Notes: a model not told the origin generated them from the letters alone. DNA of 23,671 nucleotides from Bacteroidales bacterium UBA1217 (GCA_002309335.1 DBXH01000016.1:87354-111024), one strand, 5' to 3'. Shown: positions 15,775 to 23,638, counted from the first letter of the stretch. A program made the numbers and translations.

Positions 15775-16644
15775 ATGAAATCAATGACCGGATTTGCCAA
15801 GAGGCAATGCAACATCAACACAAAGAAATACACCATAGAGATTAAGAGCCTTAACAGCAAGCAGATGGACGCCAACGTCAAACTGCCTGCAACCCTCAAA
15901 GAATACGAACTGGCGATAAGGGCTATGCTCAACCGCTTGGAACGGGGCAAAATAGATTTCTCTATTAGCGAGGAGAAGAGCGCAGCAACCGCAGCACAAC
16001 TCGACACAACGCTTGCACGCCAACGCTTCGAGGAACTTAAGAGCCTCGCCTCGCAACTTACTAATGCATCCGACGAACAGCAATTGCTTAACATCGTCCT
16101 CAGTCAACCCGACGTATGGACAGCCAACGAGGAGGAGGATATGAGCGAGGAGGAATGGAACGCGCTATCGGACGAGATAAGCAAAGCCGTTGGAGATCTC
16201 GACAGCACACGAATTCACGAAGGCGAAATACTAAAAGCCGACTTTGTCAAGCATGTGGCTCTAATTGAGCAATACCTAAACAACATACCGCAATACGAAT
16301 CGGAACGAATAGAGACAGCCAAAGAGCGTATGCGCTCGATGCTAAACGAGGCGGCAATAAAGGAGGTCGACAGCAACCGCTTTGAGCAAGAGTTGATCTA
16401 CTATCTGGAAAAACTCGACATTACGGAGGAGAAGGTGCGTCTGAAGAAGCATATCGACTATTTCCGCGAGGTGATGGAGAATGAAGAAGGTTGCGGCAAG
16501 AAGCTGGGATTTATCGCTCAGGAGATGGGTCGCGAAATCAACACCACAGGATCAAAAGCCAATCACGTAGAGATACAAAGGTTGGTTGTGGCGATGAAGG
16601 ATGAGCTTGAGAAGATAAAAGAGCAACTGGGGAATATTCTTTAA
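15775..16644 (+). CDS. yicC: YicC-family endoribonuclease
   Basis: The protein starts MKSMTGFAKRQ, the standard YicC N-terminus, so I take ATG at 15775 (289 residues) rather than the in-frame TTG 12 bases upstream. The YicC_N domain spans about 1-150. The C-terminal DUF1732 spans about 205-289 and holds EEKVRLKKHIDYFREVM, GKKLGFIAQEMGREINTTGSKA and the closing KIKEQLGNIL. E. coli YicC is reported to be an RNase that affects small RNA turnover; the cellular role in Bacteroidetes is not established. yicC is often followed by gmk in bacteria, but here a strong terminator follows and no guanylate kinase gene is present. Confidence 0.95.
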   Translation: MKSMTGFAKRQCNINTKKYTIEIKSLNSKQMDANVKLPATLKEYELAIRAMLNRLERGKIDFSISEEKSAATAAQLDTTLARQRFEELKSLASQLTNASDEQQLLNIVLSQPDVWTANEEEDMSEEEWNALSDEISKAVGDLDSTRIHEGEILKADFVKHVALIEQYLNNIPQYESERIETAKERMRSMLNEAAIKEVDSNRFEQELIYYLEKLDITEEKVRLKKHIDYFREVMENEEGCGKKLGFIAQEMGREINTTGSKANHVEIQRLVVAMKDELEKIKEQLGNIL

Positions 16645-16680
16645 ATAATGGTAATATAGAAATATTAGTTGTACTAATTA

Positions 16681-16717
16681 AAAAGAGCGAGGGCGCCGAA
16701 TGGCGCCCTCGCTTTTA
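16681..16717. terminator. Bidirectional terminator between yicC and the 868-residue T9SS gene
   Basis: This is an 11-bp perfect GC-rich stem (16687-16697 with 16702-16712, loop GAAT). A-rich sequence before it and TTTTATTT after it mean it can end transcription of both converging genes. Confidence 0.93.
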
Positions 16718-16738
16718 TTTCAACGTAGCTAAATGAGA

Positions 16739-19345
16739 TTAGCGGACGATGAGTTTTTCGATCTTGCTGAACTTGCTGTTGGTGATGCGAACGAAGTAAG
16801 CACCCTTAGCGAGGTTCGAGACATTGATGTTGGTACCGTTCTCAGCATTGAACTGCGAGGTGGTAACAACGCGGCCGCTCATATCGATGAGAGCCATATT
16901 GACGTTGCCGCTGACACCCTTCATAGAGACGTGAACCATAGAGGTTGCGGGGTTCGGCTGGAGCTTCATAGAAACATTGTTGGCAACGGGATCGAAGCCG
17001 ACATATTCCTTGAAGGTGCAACGGAGAGTGTGGTTGTCGTTAGCCGAGTTGATGTTGAGAGAGATGACGCCATAGGCACCACCATCGGGATCCTCAACAA
17101 TTTCGAGGCTGTAGGCATTCGACTCGTCATCGGCAGAGATTTCAACACCATCGAGGTAGATCTTGTCGATAGTATAGCCGTCCTCAGGAAGTGCATAGTA
17201 GGAGACAGAACCGCCAACTGCAATACTGTCGGTTGCACCGCAGACGATATCATAGTCGAAGTTGTAGAAAGCGCCCTGTTCCTCATTGTCGCACTCGAGC
17301 GAGATGGCTACCTTGGGAACATAGTAGTAAGGACCGACAAGGAGACGAATCATAGGATAAGCATCGGTGCCATACCAGCTAACTTTGCTGTCGCCAGTTC
17401 TGGCGGGGTCATAAACCATAACAGAGAAGCGGTTGTACTCGGGAACGATGTGGCCCAACGATTTCATACCTTCCTCGTTGATGAAGTAGTTCCAGTAGCC
17501 CTCTCTTGCGAAGCGGTTAGCGCTTGTTGCAACTGCGAACGTAGCGTCCTCAGCCAGCTGATAACCGACGCGGTAAGCGGTCTTCGGCTGCATTTCAGGC
17601 ATATTGGGGAACATAATTCTGATGGTAGGATAGTCGCCATAGACCTCATATTCGAGGTTGGTGATTTCGGTCTGCGAGAGGACGTCGTTGCTGGTGACGG
17701 TGTAGGTCTGAGCTCCAATGTCAACGCCCTTGAACCATACTGAGCCACCAGATACAGAATCCCACATCAGCTGCGGATTGAGCTTAGCACCGACTTCCTG
17801 CATATCGGGATAAGTGGAAGCAACCATTTCCATACCGAGGATTCTCCAAGGACGACCCTGCTGGTCGCGCGGGATGTCGGTACCGGTTACATAAGATACG
17901 AATACACCATAGGAAGCTTTGTCCCATTCAGTATTGTCAGGATTATCCGTCCAGAAGGGACCACCGTTGGCAAGACCAGCTGCGTAGTAGGTGCGGCCGG
18001 TGAGGACACCGTGGTCGCGAGCCCAAACGCCAAAGGGGTGCTCGGCAGTAGCGTCGAAGTTGACATCGTAACGCATAGTATCGAGGGTAGCGGTGTCGCC
18101 ATAGAGGTGAGTGCTGATGCTGTTGGTGATGTCAGCATAGAAATGACGGATACCAGTGTTGGTGGTAGGCAGAACGCCATAGGGGTCACCAGTGGGGGTG
18201 CCGTTGACATCGTACCAGCCGTGAGATGAAGCGGTGTCATCATACCATCTGAGGGGGTCGATTATGAGATCGTGATATGCGAAAGGATCGGAAGCGATGG
18301 CGCCGAAGTTCTTGTTAACAACCTCGGTAGCAGCCTCGCCGCCAGCGAAACTGTAGATGTGACCGGTAACGCCGCTCATATCGGCAGCACCGTCGTTAGC
18401 GACATTGGAAGCCCAAACAACGGGGAGTTCGAGACCCTGGGGCATCATCTGATAGAAGCCCTCAAAGTACTCGTTGGAGACGACCTTGTAGTGGCTCTGA
18501 GGAGCTGCGTACATTGAGAAGTCGTCGATGAACCATCTGTAACCATAGGAGTTGCCCCTGCTTTTGTCGGAGCAGTAACGGAGACGCAGCCAAACTTGGC
18601 TCTGGCCGGCGATAGCTCTAGGCATAGACTGAGCGATGAAACCGGTGTAGCTGCTGTTAACAGCGACGTCGATGTCGGAACGGTTGATTTCGACACCGTA
18701 CCAGGTTGTGCCATCGGTGCTGTAGTCGATCCAGCACTCATCGTAGTAGCAACGATAGTATTGGAAGAAACGGAGACGAACCATTTCGACAGAGGTGGTG
18801 TTGATAGGACCAAACTTGATGTAGGCGTTGAAGTTACCAGTTGCGCCGGTACCGTTCCAACCGGGGTTCTGGTCGTCCATAGTCATAATCATCCAACCGT
18901 TGGTCGGAGTTTCAGCATACTGAAGGATGCTGCTGAAGTCCCAGCCGTAGCCATCGGGATCGGGAGCAGCGGTAACGGGATAATTCTGCAAACTAGCAAA
19001 AAATGAATTTTGCATAATAACAGAAGCGACTGTGTCGGGGACACGGTGCCAAGTTGAGTGGCCAGCGGTCTGAGCGTGAGCGTAAACATTGGTGCCGTTC
19101 ACCTGCTCGCCCTGTCCGATGGTACCTGTAGTGTAGCCTTGGTTGTCAGCGCTGAAGTCGCACGAGAAAATCTCACCATCCTTAGTGAAGATGGATCCGG
19201 TGTAACCAGCTGTGGTAGACACCTTTTCGGCTTTTGTTGCATCAGCCTGGTCAAGAGAATGACGGGTGGCTGTCAACTTGTTTGACTGAGCGAACGCTAC
19301 GGTTGCGCACAGTGCAAAACTAATAACCATTAATGTTTTTTTCAT
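16739..19345 (-). CDS. Large secreted T9SS cargo protein with jelly-roll-like N-terminal domain
   Basis: This is an 868-residue exported protein. I start it at ATG 19345 because MKKTLMVISFALCATVAFAQ is a complete signal peptide; an upstream ATG at 19381 would add 12 residues with no purpose. The first domain (about 45-270) has the look of the beta-sandwich domains called choice-of-anchor J or MAM-like: FSCDFSADNQG, an aromatic WHRVPD segment, WIDYSTDGTTWYGV, and WFIDDFSMYAA at its end. The middle (about 280-690) has no motif I recognise but is rich in Tyr, Trp and Asp. A type A sorting domain ends the protein (791-868, VSMKLQPNPATSMVHV to KIEKLIVR). No protease triad or glycosidase motif is evident. 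It is probably surface-bound or released. It has its own consensus promoter and terminator. Confidence 0.88.
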   Translation of the reverse strand: MKKTLMVISFALCATVAFAQSNKLTATRHSLDQADATKAEKVSTTAGYTGSIFTKDGEIFSCDFSADNQGYTTGTIGQGEQVNGTNVYAHAQTAGHSTWHRVPDTVASVIMQNSFFASLQNYPVTAAPDPDGYGWDFSSILQYAETPTNGWMIMTMDDQNPGWNGTGATGNFNAYIKFGPINTTSVEMVRLRFFQYYRCYYDECWIDYSTDGTTWYGVEINRSDIDVAVNSSYTGFIAQSMPRAIAGQSQVWLRLRYCSDKSRGNSYGYRWFIDDFSMYAAPQSHYKVVSNEYFEGFYQMMPQGLELPVVWASNVANDGAADMSGVTGHIYSFAGGEAATEVVNKNFGAIASDPFAYHDLIIDPLRWYDDTASSHGWYDVNGTPTGDPYGVLPTTNTGIRHFYADITNSISTHLYGDTATLDTMRYDVNFDATAEHPFGVWARDHGVLTGRTYYAAGLANGGPFWTDNPDNTEWDKASYGVFVSYVTGTDIPRDQQGRPWRILGMEMVASTYPDMQEVGAKLNPQLMWDSVSGGSVWFKGVDIGAQTYTVTSNDVLSQTEITNLEYEVYGDYPTIRIMFPNMPEMQPKTAYRVGYQLAEDATFAVATSANRFAREGYWNYFINEEGMKSLGHIVPEYNRFSVMVYDPARTGDSKVSWYGTDAYPMIRLLVGPYYYVPKVAISLECDNEEQGAFYNFDYDIVCGATDSIAVGGSVSYYALPEDGYTIDKIYLDGVEISADDESNAYSLEIVEDPDGGAYGVISLNINSANDNHTLRCTFKEYVGFDPVANNVSMKLQPNPATSMVHVSMKGVSGNVNMALIDMSGRVVTTSQFNAENGTNINVSNLAKGAYFVRITNSKFSKIEKLIVR

Positions 19346-19457
19346 TGTAATTGAATTTTGATTAATAAAAAATTTCCACATTTTAGGTCCGCAAAGCGCT
19401 TGTTTACAGAGATTTTACCCCTTTTGGCAAGCGGATGTACGGATTGATATTTGAATG

Positions 19458-19488
19458 CAAATTTAGTACAAAATTCTTTACCGGCAAA
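19458..19488 (-). promoter_or_regulatory. Consensus Bacteroidetes promoter of the 868-residue T9SS gene
   Basis: On the minus strand TTTG (19485-19488), a 19-base spacer and TAAATTTG (19458-19465) match the full Bacteroidetes promoter TTTG-N19-TAnnTTTG. Transcription would start near 19450, giving a leader of about 105 bases. Confidence 0.85.
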
Positions 19489-19580
19489 ATATTTTTTGAT
19501 TTTTTTGATTTTTTATGAAATCATCGAGTCAAGGTCGGGTTAGCGGCGAGACGGCGTTGGGACGGAACCGAAGCCTGAGC

Positions 19581-19613
19581 GACCTAGCGTTGACCTAGAA
19601 TTGACCCAGAGTT
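19581..19613 (+). repeat. Three tandem 11-base repeats
   Basis: GACCTAGCGTT, GACCTAGAATT and GACCCAGAGTT follow each other without gaps. The consensus is GACCTAGAGTT; the first two units differ at two positions and the third from the consensus at one. They lie 73 bases before the TPR lipoprotein start. Confidence 0.8.
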
Positions 19614-19686
19614 AAGTTATTTTTTTTGCGGGCGCATACTAAAAAACGGAAAAAGATGTTATATCGTCTGTATACATTTATCAAAA

Positions 19687-21342
19687 ATGAAATATAAACC
19701 AATATATATAATAACTTTGGTTCCCCTGCTTCTGCTGCTTGCAACCGCAGGATGCAAGGGCACGCAACCTGCGGCAAAGAAAAGCGACAACCGCTACCAA
19801 CGCAAGCCCATAGTGGAACGCAACGATGAGCAGCTGAAGACTGAGGCGATGCTGATAGACGCGAAGATGCTGTATGAAAAGGGCGACGAAGAGGCGGCCG
19901 CACGGAGATATGGCGAGGTACTGACCCGCGACCCTCAATGCAGCGCGGCACTATACGAGATGAGCCGAATGGCGGCAGCGAACGGGATGGGCGACAGCGC
20001 GATAGCATTGGCCAAGAGATCGGTGGACATCGACGGGGAGAATATATGGTATGTGATGAACCTGGCCACACTCTACCGCTTGACGAACCATCAGAAGGAA
20101 TATATCAAGACTTTGGAAACAATAATATCGATGCGGCCGACGGTGGTGGAGCACTACTATGAGCTAAGCGACGCCTATACGATGAACAAGGACTACAAGA
20201 ACGCAATAGCTGTGCTTAACCGCGTGGAGAAGATGGTTGGCGTAAGCGAAGTGGTGTCGATGCAGAAGGCGCAACTGTGGACAGCGATGGGTCGCGACGA
20301 GAAAGCCACACAAGAAATAGAAGCCCTTGCCAAAGCGATGCCGCAGGTGGGTCGCTACAGCGGAATCCTGGCCGAAAAATATATGCAGGCAGGCAAATAC
20401 GATAAGGCCAAAGAATACTACGACCGTGTGCTTGCCGCCAATCCCGACGACGAATATATCCATCTGTCACTTGCAGAATACTATAAAGCCACCAAACAAC
20501 CGCGCCTGGCATACGACGAACTGAAGAAATGGCTGGGACAAAGCAAACTGTCGACAACAAACAAACTTCAGGTGCTGACAAAGTTCTACACGAGCGAGGA
20601 GTTTTACGGCATCCACTCGCAATACGCCTTCGACCTGATCGAGGTGGCTATGCGCGACGCCGACGACAGCACGACCTTTGCCGCCTTCTATGGCGACATA
20701 CTTATGAGACAACGCAAATTTGAAGCCGCCGCCCACCAGTTTGAACTGTCGCTCAGCAAAGACAGCAGCAAATACGATGTGTGGGAGGCGCTGCTGGTGA
20801 GCGAACTGTCGTCATACAGCGACACCGCACGTTTGGCTCAGCACGCCCGCAGAGCGTCGGCATTGTTTCCGATGCACACGCTGCCATACTACACATTGTC
20901 GGTGGTGGAGCACGACAACGGCCGCTACGAAAAGGCTCTGGCTCTGGCAAAGAAATGCGAATTGATGGGATTTGACAACGGATATCTGGAACCGGAAACC
21001 TATATGCTGCTTGCCGAATGCTACAACCGGCTGAACGACGCCCGCTGCTACGAATACTATGAGAAAATGCTGAAACTGAACCCCAACAATATGCAGGTGA
21101 TGAACAGCTACGCCTATCGCCTGGCGTTGGACAAGAAGGATTTGGAAAAGGCCGAGCAGATGTCGAAAAAGACACTTGAAGCGGAACCCAACAATCACTA
21201 CTATCTCGACACATACGCCTGGATACTGCATCAGATGGGCCGCGACAAAGAGGCCGCAGTATACATAGAAAAGGCGATAAACTCGGGAGCAACATCGGAA
21301 GAGGAACTGGAACACTATAACGCCATAATGAAAGCACAATGA
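19687..21342 (+). CDS. TPR-repeat lipoprotein
   Basis: This 551-residue protein has a lipoprotein signal ending ATAGC (Cys23). Tetratricopeptide repeats run from about 50 to the end. Clear units include AKMLYEKGDEEAAARRYGEVLTRDP at the start, YMQAGKYDKAKEYYDRVLAANP in the middle, and LALDKKDLEKAEQMSKKTLEAEP with AWILHQMGRDKEAAVYIEKA at the end. It is probably anchored in the outer membrane facing the periplasm, where TPR arrays hold protein complexes. In Bacteroidales this kind of protein is commonly encoded next to a DUF4292 lipoprotein, as here. Its stop overlaps the ATG of the next gene (ATGA), showing translational coupling. The molecular function is not known to me. Confidence 0.85.
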   Translation: MKYKPIYIITLVPLLLLLATAGCKGTQPAAKKSDNRYQRKPIVERNDEQLKTEAMLIDAKMLYEKGDEEAAARRYGEVLTRDPQCSAALYEMSRMAAANGMGDSAIALAKRSVDIDGENIWYVMNLATLYRLTNHQKEYIKTLETIISMRPTVVEHYYELSDAYTMNKDYKNAIAVLNRVEKMVGVSEVVSMQKAQLWTAMGRDEKATQEIEALAKAMPQVGRYSGILAEKYMQAGKYDKAKEYYDRVLAANPDDEYIHLSLAEYYKATKQPRLAYDELKKWLGQSKLSTTNKLQVLTKFYTSEEFYGIHSQYAFDLIEVAMRDADDSTTFAAFYGDILMRQRKFEAAAHQFELSLSKDSSKYDVWEALLVSELSSYSDTARLAQHARRASALFPMHTLPYYTLSVVEHDNGRYEKALALAKKCELMGFDNGYLEPETYMLLAECYNRLNDARCYEYYEKMLKLNPNNMQVMNSYAYRLALDKKDLEKAEQMSKKTLEAEPNNHYYLDTYAWILHQMGRDKEAAVYIEKAINSGATSEEELEHYNAIMKAQ

Positions 21343-22352
21343 AAGCGACAGTTTCTATCGACAGCAAGAGAGAATTACGCAGAGAGTGCGACACACCCCG
21401 GCCTTCGGCCACCCCTCTCCAAGAGGGGATGGGCTGCCGCATCACTCTAACTATCAATGATGCGCTGCCGCGCCATCCCCTCTTGGAGAGGGGAGAAGGA
21501 ACTGCCAGTGGCCGTTCCGATAGCGAAGCGGTGAATAAAATGAAGCGGCGGGGTGTGTCGCACCCTAAAGGCAGCATCAGCCTGCACTTTCCACGTTGTG
21601 CCAGTGCTTATATAGCGTTCCTACTAATTTTATTGTTCACCGGATGCCGCTCGCACAAGGAGCTGCAACGGACCGACGGTGGCAAGACAGACAGCACCTC
21701 GGCAGTCGTGAGACCCAAACCTACGGTGAAGCCGAAACCGCTAGATTATGAGGCAATCGAAAACGTGGAATTCAACAGCTATCACGCCAACTTCAGCTGC
21801 AACGTCAACGGCATCACGGTGAACGGGCAGATAAGAATGGCAAAGGACAGCATAATATGGGTAAGCATAAACAAAATAATCGAGATAGGACGCGCCAAAC
21901 TGACCCCCGACCGCGTTCAGGTTAATGTCAAACTACTCAACAAAAACTATGACGGCGACTACGCAGGACTGAAACGGCAATGGGATATCGACATCGACTA
22001 CGCAACAGCCGAAGCGCTGCTGACAGGCAACCGCCCGCCACAATGCAGCAAAAGCAAAGACCCCATACGCACGGGCGACACAGCAACGCTCTATTACACT
22101 CAAGGCAAAGAACACCGCCAGCTGACTTTGAAGAAAAACCTGACCACAAAACAACTGACTGAAGCCGAAATGTACAGCCCCTCGAACGGCCAACGCATCA
22201 ACCTCATCTACAGCCAACGCCAGACGGTGGACGGCCAACGGCTTCCGACAAGCATCGGGGTGAAAATAAAAAGCAGCAACATAAACGAACAGACAGTAAT
22301 AAAACTGGACAAACTGAAACTAAACGAAAATCAGAGTTATCCGTTCAAATAA
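21339..22352 (+). CDS. DUF4292-family lipoprotein with palindromic repeat in its leader
   Basis: The frame from ATG 21339 gives 337 residues, but the lipoprotein signal is far inside: AYIAFLLILLFTGC with Cys103. Most of the preceding peptide (about residues 17-75) is encoded by the repeat at 21386-21563. A second in-frame ATG at 21540 (residue 68) gives MKRRGVSHPKGS, followed by a good hydrophobic core. That is a normal, if long, lipoprotein signal of 36 residues. After the Cys comes a Pro/Lys-rich linker, then the DUF4292 domain (about 135-335). It includes GITVNGQIRMAKDSIIWVSI and a LLTGNRPP block. The pattern of an exposed beta sheet with an IIWVSI strand resembles LolB-like folds, but this is inference. 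The ATGA overlap with the TPR gene favours 21339; the signal favours 21540. Both products share the same mature protein. Confidence 0.82.
   Translation: MKATVSIDSKRELRRECDTPRPSATPLQEGMGCRITLTINDALPRHPLLERGEGTASGRSDSEAVNKMKRRGVSHPKGSISLHFPRCASAYIAFLLILLFTGCRSHKELQRTDGGKTDSTSAVVRPKPTVKPKPLDYEAIENVEFNSYHANFSCNVNGITVNGQIRMAKDSIIWVSINKIIEIGRAKLTPDRVQVNVKLLNKNYDGDYAGLKRQWDIDIDYATAEALLTGNRPPQCSKSKDPIRTGDTATLYYTQGKEHRQLTLKKNLTTKQLTEAEMYSPSNGQRINLIYSQRQTVDGQRLPTSIGVKIKSSNINEQTVIKLDKLKLNENQSYPFK
21386..21563. repeat. 178-bp structured palindromic element inside a coding frame
   Basis: The outer ends are perfect 15-bp inverted repeats, GTGCGACACACCCCG (21386-21400) and its complement (21549-21563). Inside, two perfect 21-bp arms (21412-21432 and 21473-21493) face each other across 40 bases. 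That loop itself contains a 7-bp inverted pair (CGCATCA with TGATGCG). Each 21-bp arm also folds on itself (CCCCTC with GAGGGG). Sequences of the type CACCCCGGCC...CCACCCCTCTCC are, from memory, scattered as repeats in many Bacteroidetes genomes. No transposase is encoded, so this looks like a non-autonomous mobile or REP-like repeat. No clear target duplication is visible at its edges. Confidence 0.85.
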
Positions 22353-22376
22353 TAAAAAACCTAAAAGACAAACATA

Positions 22377-23123
22377 ATGAAAAAAACACTAATCATACTG
22401 TCGATGCTGATCTGCTGGATAGGGGCACAAGGGCAACAAAAGAGTGCCGTCGACTCGGCAGAACTAATTGTCCAACAGTACTATAACCTACTCAACTACG
22501 ATGGATTGAGGAACGATAGTATTTTATATATAGAAACAATTATTTATAAACGCTCCAACCCCACCGACACAGCGATAATGAAACGCTGGTTCCTGGCGCC
22601 CAACAAAGCCCGCGCCGAACTTTGGCACGGCGACACCTTGCTGGAAGGCGCCTATTCGGACGGAAAGACAATCTTCAGAGAATACCAGCTGGGCATCCTA
22701 ACCCATTGGACGCGCGTGGCGGATTCGAGATACTACAACATCGCACCCAACTACGACTTCAGAGGAGCGCTGTACCACCGCAAAGCCGATGCCGCAGTAT
22801 TGAAGTATGAAGGTATCTGGGATTTTAACGGCAACCCGGTGTATCGCGTGTTTGTGGACATCCCGTTCAAATATTGCCGCAACTATCTGTTTGAAAAAGA
22901 GAGCGGATTGCTGTTCCTGATACAAGAAACCAACCAGCATTCTGAATACACGAGCCATCAGGCATACGACCACCCCGACTGGCACGCATACCACGAATAC
23001 CAGCCACTTGGCGATGTGCTGATACCAAGCGTGGAGAGCTATCAGATGGACGGCGACGTCGTATATTATTTCTCGAAAAGCAGGTATGTTCCGATGAATA
23101 TGGATATTTTTACCAAAGACTGA
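22377..23123 (+). CDS. Exported protein, possibly LolA-like fold
   Basis: This 248-residue protein has a signal peptide (1-19, ending GAQGQ) and no lipobox, so it is expected in the periplasm. I do not recognise a named family with certainty. The segment RWFLAPNKARAELWHGDTLL followed by GAYSDGKTIFREY resembles the strand pattern of LolA/LppX proteins (P-x-K-x-R then a dGKT-aromatic hairpin). A later part, GNPVYRVFVDIPFKYCRNYLFEKESGLLF, fits the same fold, in which a modified precursor is described as substrate plus residual information. It follows the DUF4292 lipoprotein by 24 bases and precedes tadA by two bases, so it sits in the same operon. A role in lipoprotein or lipid carriage is plausible but unproven. 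Confidence 0.65.
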   Translation: MKKTLIILSMLICWIGAQGQQKSAVDSAELIVQQYYNLLNYDGLRNDSILYIETIIYKRSNPTDTAIMKRWFLAPNKARAELWHGDTLLEGAYSDGKTIFREYQLGILTHWTRVADSRYYNIAPNYDFRGALYHRKADAAVLKYEGIWDFNGNPVYRVFVDIPFKYCRNYLFEKESGLLFLIQETNQHSEYTSHQAYDHPDWHAYHEYQPLGDVLIPSVESYQMDGDVVYYFSKSRYVPMNMDIFTKD

Positions 23124-23125
23124 CC

Positions 23126-23572
23126 ATGAGCGCAATAGACAACGACGACGAACTTTATATGCAACAGGCTCTACGCGAGGCACGAGCCGCCTTTGACGAG
23201 GGCGAGATACCCATCGGCGCCGTGATAGTATGCAACGGCGAGATTGTGGCACGCGGCCACAACAACACCGAGCGGCTAAACGATGTAACCGCCCACGCAG
23301 AGATGGTGGCTTTTACCTCAGCCGCCAACACGCTTGGCAGCAAATATCTGCCCGACTGCACGCTGTATGTGACCGTTGAGCCCTGCGCCATGTGCGCCGG
23401 AGCCGCCGGATGGACTCAGATAGGCAGAATCGTATACGGCGCCCCAGACAGCAAAAAAGGGTTCGAGAAGCTTGGGCATACGATGCTGCACCCAAAAACA
23501 GAAGTGGTTGCTGGCGTGATGGAAGAAGAATGCGCCCAACTGATGAAGGAGTTTTTTAAAGGAAAAAGATAA
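23126..23572 (+). CDS. tadA: tRNA-specific adenosine deaminase TadA
   Basis: This 148-residue zinc enzyme converts adenosine 34 of tRNA-Arg(ACG) to inosine. The deaminase motif HAE has zinc ligand His57 and proton shuttle Glu59. The second motif PCAMCAGA provides zinc ligands Cys87 and Cys90. IPIGAVIV and the EPCAMC context are typical of TadA rather than cytidine deaminases. The C-terminus ends in a basic helix (MKEFFKGKR), as expected. The start codon lies two bases after the preceding gene's stop, so it is the last gene of the TPR-DUF4292 operon. Confidence 0.95.
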   Translation: MSAIDNDDELYMQQALREARAAFDEGEIPIGAVIVCNGEIVARGHNNTERLNDVTAHAEMVAFTSAANTLGSKYLPDCTLYVTVEPCAMCAGAAGWTQIGRIVYGAPDSKKGFEKLGHTMLHPKTEVVAGVMEEECAQLMKEFFKGKR

Positions 23573-23603
23573 GACTTATAAGCCCTATAGGACCTATAAG
23601 ACC
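23573..23603 (+). repeat. Short TATAAG/TATAGG repeat after tadA
   Basis: GACTTATAAG, CCCTATAG and GACCTATAAG follow one another directly after the tadA stop. They form an imperfect direct repeat with partly self-complementary units. I recall similar CTTATAGG-type strings between genes in Bacteroidales. There is no T-run, so it is not a normal terminator. Confidence 0.6.
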
Positions 23604-23638
23604 AATAATTAAAACAACAAAACACAATAACTATAATT

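Larger units (their letters stand above)
19346..19686. other. 341-base intergenic region between divergent genes
   Basis: From left to right this gap holds the about 100-base leader of the minus-strand T9SS gene and its promoter (19458-19488). An A/T run follows near 19490-19515, then a GC-richer stretch (about 19525-19580) with no gene I can support, then three 11-base tandem repeats (19581-19613). The last 70 bases lead into the TPR lipoprotein gene. TACATTTA at 19673-19680 is one base off a -7 box but lies only six bases before that start codon. Confidence 0.6.

Noticed and set aside
16733..17743. Long plus-strand open frame of 336 codons opposite the 868-residue T9SS gene
   Set aside because: It is the antisense shadow of a clear secreted protein with signal peptide, promoter and sorting domain. 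Its composition (Val/Asp/Glu-rich, no motif) follows from the codon use of the real gene.
19514..19597. Short plus-strand frame starting MKSSSQGRVSGETALG in the large intergenic gap
   Set aside because: At about 27 codons it ends inside the 11-base tandem repeats, has no promoter or known family, and lies in a GC-shifted stretch, so I cannot support it as a gene.
20753..21577. Minus-strand frame of 274 codons across the TPR and DUF4292 genes
   Set aside because: It runs against two well-supported genes, crosses the palindromic repeat, and is Pro/Arg/Ser-rich with no recognisable domain.
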